Shown here piece by piece: positions 1-7,207 of a DNA stretch of 64,000 bases (positions within the stretch are counted from its first letter, which is position 1; each line of letters begins with the position of its first letter). This DNA is from Oceanisphaera sp. IT1-181 (GTDB lineage Bacteria > Pseudomonadota > Gammaproteobacteria > Enterobacterales > Aeromonadaceae), in assembly GCF_033807535.1 (NCBI RefSeq), contig NZ_CP136856.1, positions 87,001-151,000 of the forward strand, in the 5' to 3' direction. The notes under the pieces are model-generated. The model was not told the DNA's origin, searched no databases, and saw only the letters and a list, made by a program, of their open reading frames with translations. Both the position numbers and the translations under genes were made by a program.

Positions 1-57
1 AAGCAGGGTAAAAAACGCGATAACGATGTGTGTTTTGGGTCATAGAGGTTAATTCAA

Positions 58-579
58 ATGCTGAAATATTCAGTCCCAATGCGTATGTTGCATTGGCTTA
101 CAGCACTGCTCATTATCGGCCTATTCGCGGTGGGCTTATGGATGCGCAGCCTGAGTTATTATGACTCTCTGTATCAAATATTGCCGTTTTGGCATAAGAG
201 CGTCGGCTTCTTGCTACTGCTGTTAGTACTGCTACGGTTAGTGGTACGCTTTTCCAGAACACGACTGCCTTCGTTGCCCAGCCATAAACGGTGGGAGCAG
301 CGAGTAGCAGGTGCGACTGTAGGGCTGCTTTATGGATTGATGTTTGGCATGTTTATCAGTGGCTATTTAATCGCCACCGCCGACGATAGACCGGCCTCCT
401 TTTTTGGCTGGTTTGATATTCCGGTATTGATCACCGCTTTTCCTAATCAAGAAGACGTAGCCGGTCTGATACACGAATACTGTGCGTGGGCCTTAATTGG
501 CTTATCTGCACTGCACGGCTTGGCTGCACTGAAACACCATTTCTTAGATAAAGATGTCACCCTCAAGCGCATGCTGTAA
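58..579 (+). CDS. cytochrome b561 family protein
   Basis: Small integral-membrane di-haem b-type cytochrome, expected to pass electrons between quinones and a periplasmic or membrane partner. The 173-residue protein has four hydrophobic spans. Histidines in membrane-edge contexts at about residues 12 (MLHW), 46 (FWHK), 139 (LIHE) and 153 (ALHG) are the likely haem ligands; this is the usual b561 pattern. The start at 58 has GAGG upstream. It is followed 30 bp later by a YceI-family gene, a pairing common in bacteria. The length is normal for the family. The electron partner cannot be told from sequence. Confidence 0.85.
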   Translation: MLKYSVPMRMLHWLTALLIIGLFAVGLWMRSLSYYDSLYQILPFWHKSVGFLLLLLVLLRLVVRFSRTRLPSLPSHKRWEQRVAGATVGLLYGLMFGMFISGYLIATADDRPASFFGWFDIPVLITAFPNQEDVAGLIHEYCAWALIGLSALHGLAALKHHFLDKDVTLKRML

Positions 580-609
580 TTGGCATAACGCTATTCAAGG
601 AGAATAAAG

Positions 610-1185
610 ATGAAGAGAACGTTCATTGCTGCCGCCATGTTGCTGGTTACAAGCCAGACTTATGCCGCCGCCGAAACCTATGTGGTAGACACCAAGGGCA
701 TGCATGCCTCCATCAATTTTAAGATTGACCATCTCGGTTATAGCTGGGTAGTTGGGCGCTTTAACGACTTTAAAGGCAGCTTCGTGTTTGATGAAGACGA
801 TGTGGCTAATAACAGCGTGGAAGTAACCATCAACACCAGCAGCGTCGACAGTAACCATGCGGAGCGTGATCGCCACGTGCGCAGCGAAGACTTCTTAAAC
901 GTGAAGAAGTTTCCAGAAGCCAGCTTTAAGAGCACCAGCGTCACTAAAGACGGTGACGAGGGTGAATATAAAGTGAAGGGCGACTTAACCTTGCACGGTA
1001 TAACCAAGCAGGTGGAGTTTGAAATCGAAGAAGTGGGCGCCGGTAAAGATCCTTGGGGCGGCTATCGTCGTGGCTTTGAGGGTGAAATGACCTTAAAGCC
1101 CAGTGACTTTGGCATTAACTATGACCTAGGACCTGCTGCTGCCACCATGGAGCTGGAATTTATCCTTGAGGGTGTGAAGCAGTAA
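610..1185 (+). CDS. YceI family periplasmic protein
   Basis: YceI-like lipocalin-fold protein of 191 residues. An N-terminal signal peptide (MKRTFIAAAMLLVTSQTYA) predicts periplasmic export. The mature part starts with the family's typical YVVDTKGMHASINFKIDHLG and carries the DRHVRSEDFLNVKKFPEASF and LTLHGITK motifs. Members bind isoprenoid or amphiphilic ligands; the precise role is unsettled. AAGGAG lies upstream of the ATG. It is probably co-transcribed with the b561 cytochrome and ends at a strong terminator, so the two may form a membrane redox or isoprenoid-quinone unit (inference). Confidence 0.9.
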   Translation: MKRTFIAAAMLLVTSQTYAAAETYVVDTKGMHASINFKIDHLGYSWVVGRFNDFKGSFVFDEDDVANNSVEVTINTSSVDSNHAERDRHVRSEDFLNVKKFPEASFKSTSVTKDGDEGEYKVKGDLTLHGITKQVEFEIEEVGAGKDPWGGYRRGFEGEMTLKPSDFGINYDLGPAAATMELEFILEGVKQ

Positions 1186-1219
1186 CACCCAGTAAGGCGT
1201 AAAAGTGAGCAGTAAATTG

Positions 1220-1250
1220 TGCCGAATCTTATGATTCGGCATTTTTTTTT
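1220..1250 (+). terminator. Rho-independent terminator after the YceI gene
   Basis: A perfect 9-bp stem (TGCCGAATC/GATTCGGCA) with a 4-nt loop is followed by nine T. It lies 34 bp past the YceI stop codon. Confidence 0.9.
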
Positions 1251-1266
1251 ACACTTCACGACAAGC

Positions 1267-1944
1267 TTACAAATAATAAAACAAAATCCACGCCGGTAGC
1301 ACTGCCAGCGCTAGCGCCACTACAAAGCGAAGCCAAGGAAAAGATGCATGAATGGGCAGCTTATCGGCCACGCGCTCCAAGGCGACTCTTTTATGACCTG
1401 TCACCATGGCTTTTACTAAACCCTCGCCGCGCAATCGGTACATAACGATGGCCAAAATATGCATGCCTACGATTAATAAGATGCCCCAATAAAACCACTT
1501 CTTGTGTAAAAAGGTCATCAGCTTGGTGGTAGCGCCAGAGGCATACATGTAGAGCGGGCCATTATAAAAAATATCATCACTGGCAAACAACCCTGTGGTC
1601 AGCTGAAACAACAAGGTGGCTAAAATCACCAATACCATGATGCCGCCCACTGGGTTATGGCTCAGATAGAGTGGCTTATTGGGCTTGGCACTGGCGAGAA
1701 AGTACCGAAAGATATGTTTGGGGTGATAAATAAAATGGCTAAAGCGTGCGTAAGGCGTGCCTATAAAGCCCCAGATAATGCGATACGTCAGTAAAGTGAG
1801 CAGCACTTGAGCGAGCAGCATGTGCTGATCCATGTCGTCACCTGCCGAGCGCCAAAGTAAGAACAGCAGTACGGGTAAGCTCCAGTGAAAAACCCGAATC
1901 GACCAATCCCATACTTTAATGGGATTAGGGTTTACTTGGCTCAT
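1267..1944 (-). CDS. cytochrome b/b6-type (b561 domain) membrane protein
   Basis: Cytochrome b subunit of the Ni-Fe-hydrogenase/b561 type, 225 residues. It opens with the typical VWDWSIRVFHWSLP segment (His at about 20). Later it has SHFIYHPKHIFRYF and a C-terminal VGMHILAIVMYRLRGEGLVKAMVTG, the usual haem-binding and loop motifs, and four to five hydrophobic spans. The family usually anchors an electron donor such as a hydrogenase or diheme cytochrome c. No such partner is adjacent, so the protein stands alone here. It faces the YceI gene convergently across the terminator at 1220-1250. Confidence 0.82.
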   Translation of the reverse strand: MSQVNPNPIKVWDWSIRVFHWSLPVLLFLLWRSAGDDMDQHMLLAQVLLTLLTYRIIWGFIGTPYARFSHFIYHPKHIFRYFLASAKPNKPLYLSHNPVGGIMVLVILATLLFQLTTGLFASDDIFYNGPLYMYASGATTKLMTFLHKKWFYWGILLIVGMHILAIVMYRLRGEGLVKAMVTGHKRVALERVADKLPIHASFPWLRFVVALALAVLPAWILFYYL

Positions 1945-2077
1945 AGCGGATGGTCTCCAACCAGGTAATTAATGGCTTATTTTAGCCTGAGGCCCATTTT
2001 TATTTAAGCAAATGCTTTAGTTTGTGTGTGGGGCTGTGATGGGTGCGGCATTTGGCTTAAATGAGTTGCTTAAATGC

Positions 2078-2106
2078 AAACATCCCGACCAAGGCCGGGA
2101 TGTTTG
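2078..2106 (-). terminator. hairpin downstream of the lipoprotein gene
   Basis: Inverted repeat AAACATCCCG/CGGGATGTTT with a short loop, just beyond the stop of the minus-strand lipoprotein gene. The following T-run is weak, so the terminator role is probable, not certain. Confidence 0.5.
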
Positions 2107-2132
2107 TGGTAAACCGCGAGCTAATAACTTAC

Positions 2133-2810
2133 TTATTTAGCCGGTGCGGGCTGCGCTATTTTAGTTAATGCTTGTTCTAAACCTTGGCGAAATTGGTTGC
2201 GAGTAAGCACATCAATTTCTTGCCATTTTTGCTTAGGTGCAAAATCCACTGTGCTCTCGGTGAGCACGTCTTTACTCTGCAAGGCTACCCAGCGTGCATC
2301 GTAGTTACGAGTTTGTTCGCCGTCCCATGCCAATACTTGGCTAACGATACCCTTTAAGCGCTCCGGGTTACTCATGGAATAAGGGGTGATCTTAGCGCCA
2401 AAGCGCTGGTTTAGCTGACTAACGGCCGCGTGCGCTGTTTCATCGCCGGATTTATTTGCATCACTGCGGGCACGCAATTGCGCCGCATAAAACCAAAAGG
2501 TGGCCTGATCTTGATACTCGTTGTCGAACATAATGGCGGAAATTAAATACAATACCGGCGGCGCATAATCATTGGGCGCTTTTAAAATGGTATTAATCAT
2601 TTCGCCTTTGCCACTGGTAATTGCATCCATGGCTTGCTGTGACTTAGAGATATCAATGCTGGCAAATTCGCCTTTAGGCGTGACTTTTTCTGGCGCTTGG
2701 TTAGTGGCGCTTTGGCTACTCGGTTTGCTGGTTGTTTTAGTTTGCTCCGAAGGCGTTTGACTAGAGCAGGCGGCTAAAAGCGCACAAAGTAATAGGGGAT
2801 ATAATTTCAT
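2133..2810 (-). CDS. putative lipoprotein of unknown function
   Basis: Protein of 225 residues with a signal peptide ending in lipobox LLAAC (Cys15), so a predicted outer- or inner-membrane lipoprotein. A Ser/Thr/Gln-rich linker (about residues 16-45) is followed by a predicted helical domain. That domain contains APNDYAPPVLYLISAIMFDNEYQDQATFWFYAAQLRARSDA, which resembles tetratricopeptide-like or enzyme-immunity-type helical bundles. I do not recognise a named family. It is transcribed alone; the neighbouring gene upstream on the same strand starts about 80 bp further on. Confidence 0.7.
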   Translation of the reverse strand: MKLYPLLLCALLAACSSQTPSEQTKTTSKPSSQSATNQAPEKVTPKGEFASIDISKSQQAMDAITSGKGEMINTILKAPNDYAPPVLYLISAIMFDNEYQDQATFWFYAAQLRARSDANKSGDETAHAAVSQLNQRFGAKITPYSMSNPERLKGIVSQVLAWDGEQTRNYDARWVALQSKDVLTESTVDFAPKQKWQEIDVLTRNQFRQGLEQALTKIAQPAPAK

Positions 2811-2891
2811 CAGTTAACCTCGAGTATTAATAATGTATTCAGCAAAGCGGGAAATGAAGCTCAGGTCAAGAACATTAGCATCAATAGGCTG

Positions 2892-3239
2892 TTATTTGAG
2901 CGGTAAAGGCAGATCGCTGAGGCGGGTTTTGACTGCTCGCGGCTGTTGTTGCCAAAGTAAATATATATCTCGCCGGTAGGCAATAGGAATGCTGTGCGAG
3001 CAAATCAGTACAATATGCTCGCCTTTTTTTAGGCCACGAATGCTGCCTTTGACGGTACGTAGATCTTTCGTCAGTTGCCGGCAAAGTAGCAACAGCGCTT
3101 GCGGAGGCTGGCCGCTGATTACCTTAATTTCTGCGTCTTGCAAACGGATCCGAAAGCTTTCTTGGCGTCGGCGCAACACATAAAGCAGGGCGAATAACGT
3201 CACTGCAATTAACAGTATACTGCTGAACATAATTTTCAT
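2892..3239 (-). CDS. DUF3634-like small membrane-anchored protein
   Basis: A 115-residue protein when started at the ATG at 3239 (MKIMFSSILLIAVTLFALLYVL). The longer open frame upstream has no ribosome site and unlikely composition. One N-terminal transmembrane segment is followed by a basic cytoplasmic domain (SFRIRLQDAEIKVISGQPP, then RDIYLLWQQQ). Layout and length resemble DUF3634 proteins of Vibrio and Aeromonas; this assignment is from memory of the family. Function unknown. Confidence 0.65.
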   Translation of the reverse strand: MKIMFSSILLIAVTLFALLYVLRRRQESFRIRLQDAEIKVISGQPPQALLLLCRQLTKDLRTVKGSIRGLKKGEHIVLICSHSIPIAYRRDIYLLWQQQPRAVKTRLSDLPLPLK

Positions 3240-3303
3240 CCTTGAAAAACAGCATTTGATGACCGGATAATGACAGTTTGAACTATAAAGGCAAGTTACG
3301 CTT

Positions 3304-4428
3304 ATGAAGTCGCCACAAAAAATCCGCGTCGCGACGTTTAACGTCGCACTCGATAGAAGCAAGCCCGGGCAATTGGCGGCTGAGTTAGCAAAAGGACTGC
3401 CCCAAGCGTGTAATATCGCGCATATTTTGCAGCATATTCGCCCAGATATAGTGCTGTTAAACGAATTTGACCATAATGGTGCGGTCGCTGAAAATGCGCA
3501 TTTAACGCAGTTTTGCCAGGATTATGTAGCGGTGGGCGAGCAAGGCATCGATTATCCCTATCGTTATTTGGTACCGACCAATACCGGAGTTTTGGCGCCT
3601 GTTAATTTAAGTGGGCAAAAGCAGATGGCACCAAGTTTACCGGCAGATGGTCTAGGCTTTGGCGCCTTTCATGGTCAATATGCTATGGCGGTATTATCGC
3701 GTTTTCCGTTACTGTTTGAGCAAATGCGCAGTTTTCGTCACTTTTTATGGCGTGATATGCCCCATGCTAAATTGCCGCACACGCCACAGGGCAGTTATTA
3801 CCGGAAAGAGGTATTAGACATACTGCCGCTGTCTTCTAAAAATCATCTCGACTTACCAGTGCGCTTGCCTAATGGTCGTATCTTGCATCTGCTGGCCAGT
3901 CACCCCGCGCCGCCCATAGATGAAGGGACAGAGCGGCGCAATAGCTGTCGCAATCATGATGAACTGCGGTTGTGGCATGATTACATTAGGCCGCAGCTGA
4001 GCGGGTATTTATACGACGATGCCGGTGGTCAAGGCGGATTAGCTGCGGGTAGCGACTTTGTGATCTTAGGGGATTTAAACGCCGATCCGGTGGACGGTGA
4101 TGGTTACCAAAGTGCGATACAAGGGTTGTTGAACGAGACCAAGCTTAATCGAGCGGTGGCGCAGGGCCCATTGCGGCCTGCGGCACGGGGGGGCTTTGCG
4201 CTTAAATTGCGCCAACCACGCATTGGATCCCCTAAATATTGGACCCATAGCCAAGGGCTGCGCCTCGACTATGTATTGCCCAGCCAAGGGTTATGCGCCA
4301 CGGCCAGCGGTGTGTATTGGCCGGCTCCAAATAAAGCCGATGCAGAGCTGTTCTGGAATAAGCAGGGCTGGCCCGAGCGCCGTGCTAGCTCGGATCATCG
4401 CATTGTTTGGGTAGACTTGGAGCTCTAA
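3304..4428 (+). CDS. endonuclease/exonuclease/phosphatase family protein
   Basis: A 374-residue member of the DNase I-like metal-dependent phosphoesterase superfamily. Visible catalytic motifs are RVATFNVA near the N-terminus, VLLNEFDH (metal-binding Glu), the RxLHLLASHPAPP segment, VILGDLNADP (Asp-Leu-Asn) and a C-terminal SSDHRIVWVDL (Ser-Asp-His). No signal peptide is evident. Related proteins hydrolyse phosphodiesters in nucleic acids, lipids or inositol phosphates; the substrate cannot be inferred. It is divergent from the DUF3634 gene, and its start codon is only 64 bp from that gene's start. Confidence 0.82.
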   Translation: MKSPQKIRVATFNVALDRSKPGQLAAELAKGLPQACNIAHILQHIRPDIVLLNEFDHNGAVAENAHLTQFCQDYVAVGEQGIDYPYRYLVPTNTGVLAPVNLSGQKQMAPSLPADGLGFGAFHGQYAMAVLSRFPLLFEQMRSFRHFLWRDMPHAKLPHTPQGSYYRKEVLDILPLSSKNHLDLPVRLPNGRILHLLASHPAPPIDEGTERRNSCRNHDELRLWHDYIRPQLSGYLYDDAGGQGGLAAGSDFVILGDLNADPVDGDGYQSAIQGLLNETKLNRAVAQGPLRPAARGGFALKLRQPRIGSPKYWTHSQGLRLDYVLPSQGLCATASGVYWPAPNKADAELFWNKQGWPERRASSDHRIVWVDLEL

Positions 4429-4446
4429 AGATTGCGCCTGAGGGTT

Positions 4447-4462
4447 TGTGAGTTAGCTCACG
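4447..4462 (+). promoter_or_regulatory. candidate CRP (cAMP receptor protein) site
   Basis: TGTGAGTTAGCTCACG matches the CRP consensus TGTGA-N6-TCACA at nine of the ten conserved bases. It is centred about 42 bp upstream of the predicted start of the candidate small RNA (about 4496), where a class II activator site would sit. The location comes from a -10-like TAATGT at 4484-4489. Confidence 0.55.
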
Positions 4463-4495
4463 CTTTTCGTGCACCAAGCGGCAATAATGTTAGCT

Positions 4496-4657
4496 ATATC
4501 AAATATTGAAAGCGACATGCTGGGATATTAACGGGCCGCGTTATTTAATAGCGGCTGAGACCCAAGATTGCTTTCGAAGTGTCGTTATTCGTGTTGGTGA
4601 CACGAATAGTCAACGAGTATCCTTCAAGACGGGCAAGCCATCAGGCTTGCCCTTTTT
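4496..4657 (+). ncRNA. candidate CRP-regulated small RNA, about 160 nt
   Basis: This intergenic stretch folds into three successive hairpins. The first is GCCGC (4535-4539) with GCGGC (4551-4555). The second is a perfect 9-bp stem TATTCGTGT (4586-4594)/ACACGAATA (4600-4608). The third is a terminator at 4631-4657. A CRP-like site and a -10-like element lie just upstream. The only open frame here, 60 codons, has no ribosome site and would run through all the hairpins. I do not recognise a known RNA family (not Spot 42, GcvB, CyaR, GlmZ or 6S). The RNA is inferred from structure only; a structured 3' end of the nuclease mRNA is the alternative. Confidence 0.5.
4631..4657 (+). terminator. Rho-independent terminator of the candidate small RNA
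   Basis: Perfect 9-bp stem GGGCAAGCC/GGCTTGCCC with a 4-nt loop, followed by five T. Confidence 0.85.
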
Positions 4658-4832
4658 CATGCCTGAATTTCTGGAATGTGAGGAGTGAAGGGTGAGACGT
4701 GAAGAGGAAAAATATAGCCCAGCCCTTATAAAATAAAATTTTTGAAGCTCTGTTCGTCGTCCGTGGTTTCTGTGGCAAAAAGCGCTCTGTCACTTTGAGA
4801 TTTTAAATTTACCTCTCTTCTTAAAATAAAAA

Positions 4833-4853
4833 AACCGATGCTGGGCATCGGCT
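4833..4853 (-). terminator. Rho-independent terminator of the ftsZ-like gene
   Basis: Stem CCGATGC/GCATCGG with a 3-nt loop. On the minus strand it is followed by a long T-run (the A-tract at 4829-4834 on the plus strand), about 30 bp past the FtsZ-like stop codon. Confidence 0.8.
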
Positions 4854-4885
4854 TTTTACTGTGGCGCTTTATAGAGCCTGCGTGC

Positions 4886-5977
4886 TTACTGCTGGCGTTG
4901 GCGCAAGAAGGCCGGAATATCTAGCCCTTCGGGCATGGCATCTTGAGCAATGGCGGTTTCAGTGGCTTCAGGCTTAGGCTGTTGCGTGGGCGCTATGGTG
5001 GCTTGCGGTGGTTGAATACCGGTAGCAATCATAGTCACCTGAATGCTGTCAGTGAGGGTGGGATCTAAGGTGATACCCGATACCACAGTGGCAAATTCAC
5101 CGACGCACTCTGCGACCAAGTCACCGATTTTCTGGAAATCGTCCAAGCCGATGTCCATAGAGGCCACCACGTTAAGCAATACGCCACGGGCGCGCTCCAG
5201 CTCGACTCTTTCCAGCAAAGGATTATTCAGCGCTTGTAAGGTCGCGTCCTGTACCTTGTTTTCGCCGGTGCCAATGCCAATGCCCATTACCGCCTTGCCT
5301 TGTTGGCGCATAATAGTACGCACGTCGGCAAAGTCGATATTAATCAAACCGGTTTGGCCTATGATATCGGCCAAGCCTTTAACGGCGTTTTGGATAACTT
5401 TACTGCTTTCGGTAAAGGCTTGCAGCAGAGGCGTTTTTGAGCCCAATACTTTGAGTAAGTAATCGTTGGGCAGCACTAACAGCGCATCCGTATGCTCTGA
5501 TAGCGCAACTAGGCCATCGTCGGCAGCTTTAGCGCGCAGCTTGCCTTCAAAGCCAAAGGGGCGGGTGACGATAGCAACTGTCATGATGCCGAGCTCTCTG
5601 GCCACTTTAGCCACTATGGGTGCCGCACCTGTGCCCGTGCCGCCGCCCATACCGGCCGTTATAAAGCATAAATCCGCGCCCCTGAGTTGGGCACGGATTT
5701 CATCAATACTTTCTTCTGCCGCTAAGCGGCCCACTTCTGCCTGTGCACCAGCACCTAGGCCGCGAGTTAATACCTTGCCCAGTTGCAACACATCCACGCG
5801 GCTTTGTTGCAGCGCTTTGGCGTCGGTATTCATGGCCACTATATTCACGCGGTCAGGCAAAGTGCTATCCGCTAATAAATTGACGGTATTACCGCCGCAA
5901 CCGCCTACACCAATAACGCCTATATTGATGACATCACATTCCGGCTCGGCAGGTTCAAAAAACAGGTGGTCGCTCAT
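4886..5977 (-). CDS. ftsZ: FtsZ-type tubulin-like GTPase outside the division cluster
   Basis: Protein of 363 residues with the complete FtsZ layout. It has VIGVGGCGGN (residues 21-30), the GTP-binding signature GMGGGTGTGAAP (109-120), VTRPFGFEGKLR, the catalytic T7-loop NIDFADVR (213-220), a short variable linker (about 322-350) and a C-terminal peptide LDIPAFLRQRQQ (352-363). That peptide matches the E. coli FtsA/ZipA-binding tail. Polymerising GTPase activity is therefore expected to be intact. Its neighbours are not mraZ/mur/ftsA genes. It is slightly shorter than E. coli FtsZ and diverges at many core positions, which suggests a second, paralogous FtsZ. I cannot see the rest of the genome to confirm this. 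A GGAG ribosome site precedes the ATG. Confidence 0.9.
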   Translation of the reverse strand: MSDHLFFEPAEPECDVINIGVIGVGGCGGNTVNLLADSTLPDRVNIVAMNTDAKALQQSRVDVLQLGKVLTRGLGAGAQAEVGRLAAEESIDEIRAQLRGADLCFITAGMGGGTGTGAAPIVAKVARELGIMTVAIVTRPFGFEGKLRAKAADDGLVALSEHTDALLVLPNDYLLKVLGSKTPLLQAFTESSKVIQNAVKGLADIIGQTGLINIDFADVRTIMRQQGKAVMGIGIGTGENKVQDATLQALNNPLLERVELERARGVLLNVVASMDIGLDDFQKIGDLVAECVGEFATVVSGITLDPTLTDSIQVTMIATGIQPPQATIAPTQQPKPEATETAIAQDAMPEGLDIPAFLRQRQQ

Positions 5978-5992
5978 CCGGGACTCCGTGGA

Positions 5993-6021
5993 AAAACAAA
6001 AGGGCTGAATCTGTCAGCCCT
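5993..6021 (-). terminator. terminator between the WYL regulator and ftsZ
   Basis: Perfect 8-bp stem AGGGCTGA/TCAGCCCT with a 5-nt loop, followed on the minus strand by TTTGTTTTT. It ends only about 16 nt upstream of the FtsZ ATG. No promoter can fit between terminator and gene, so it may act as an attenuator. Confidence 0.8.
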
Positions 6022-6047
6022 CGAATATAAGTTCTGGAAATAATAGT

Positions 6048-7007
6048 TTAACTGTTTTTCAAGGATTCAGGAGCCAGTATCTCAACTTTTCCTGCCATAT
6101 CTGTTAACCAGCGGCGAAATTCTGGCGAATCTTTGACCTCAGTTTCCACCATCATGCTCTGCTTGTCGTAACGGGTCAACCTAGGGTTGTTGCCGGGAAT
6201 CGCCGTTTCAATAATGGCGCGATTCGGGCTGGTGATACGACCCACAAAATGAATGGTATCGGCTTCTTCGTGGTAGCCTTTTTCGCGGATCAATTTATTG
6301 ACGCTAAACTCACGAGGCTGGGTCACTGGGCGACTGGTCAGCTCTACTTCTTTAATATGCTCAAAGGAAATACCGTAAACTTTAGGATCCATATCAGAGA
6401 CGGTGCACAGCAACATAGTGCCGTCTTTACGACCGACGATACCCAGTGGATTCACCTGTTCGTAACGCAACCATACGGTGCGGCCTTTGATCACGCGTCT
6501 AATTTCGGCGCTAAACTTGCGACCACGCCACAGTGCATCACGAATAGTGGTGGCACGGCGAATTTCTGGGCTGCCAGCAAATGGCCGCGGCAGACTAATC
6601 ACGTTTTCCACCCAGCGACTGGCCAAATCACTTTTGCTGTCTTTAATGACTTGGTTAGCTTTATCAATAATAGGGTTTAACTCATTTAGCACACTGGCTG
6701 GCAGCAAATCGGCGGCCTGGTCGTTCCAGGTCTTAAGCGCCATGGCTAAGCCCAGTGGCATAAAGTTAGCAAAATCATTTAAACCATTGCGTTCAAAACA
6801 CCAGCCGTGGGGTTTGCTGCGATCATCGGAGGTGAGATCAAACAGGCCCATGCCGGACATTTCTTCTAAGTCGCGCTGTACAGTGCGCAAACTTACCTGG
6901 ATACCTTCTTCTTCTAGCTTTTCTTGCAGCTGTCGCGCGGTCAGCTTATACGGACGGTATGGAACACAGCGCGCCAGGGTCAATTGTCTTAATAGCTTCT
7001 TACTCAT
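6048..7007 (-). CDS. WYL-domain HTH transcriptional regulator
   Basis: A 319-residue regulator. The N-terminal winged helix-turn-helix of the DeoR type (about 15-60) includes KLTARQLQEKLEEEGIQVSLRTVQRDLEEM. A linker follows, then a WYL-type ligand domain from about residue 150 (IKGRTVWLRYEQVNPLGIVGRKDGTMLLCTVSD) and a C-terminal WCX-like extension ending at about 310. WYL proteins sense nucleic acid or nucleotide ligands and often control defence or DNA-damage genes. It precedes the FtsZ-like gene on the same strand, 70 bp apart, with a terminator in the gap. It may regulate that gene (inference). Confidence 0.85.
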   Translation of the reverse strand: MSKKLLRQLTLARCVPYRPYKLTARQLQEKLEEEGIQVSLRTVQRDLEEMSGMGLFDLTSDDRSKPHGWCFERNGLNDFANFMPLGLAMALKTWNDQAADLLPASVLNELNPIIDKANQVIKDSKSDLASRWVENVISLPRPFAGSPEIRRATTIRDALWRGRKFSAEIRRVIKGRTVWLRYEQVNPLGIVGRKDGTMLLCTVSDMDPKVYGISFEHIKEVELTSRPVTQPREFSVNKLIREKGYHEEADTIHFVGRITSPNRAIIETAIPGNNPRLTRYDKQSMMVETEVKDSPEFRRWLTDMAGKVEILAPESLKNS

Positions 7008-7207
7008 GGTGATGCCCTCTTGCTTGGTATGATTCTATCCTAGTCTCGTGCTGTGACAACTTCTGTCGCAGCCTTTATCGGGTCGACTGTCGCTATTTGT
7101 AGACACATGGGGTTTTGTGGTCTGTTCCTGACGCATGCGACCGCTGGCTATTAGTAACGGGTTTGTACTATAAGTAGTTGAAGTTAAAGAGTGTTTTAGG
7201 GGGTGCT

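Noticed and set aside
4506..4688. 60-codon frame in the small-RNA region
   Set aside because: It spans all three hairpins, including the terminator, and has no ribosome site, so coding is unlikely.
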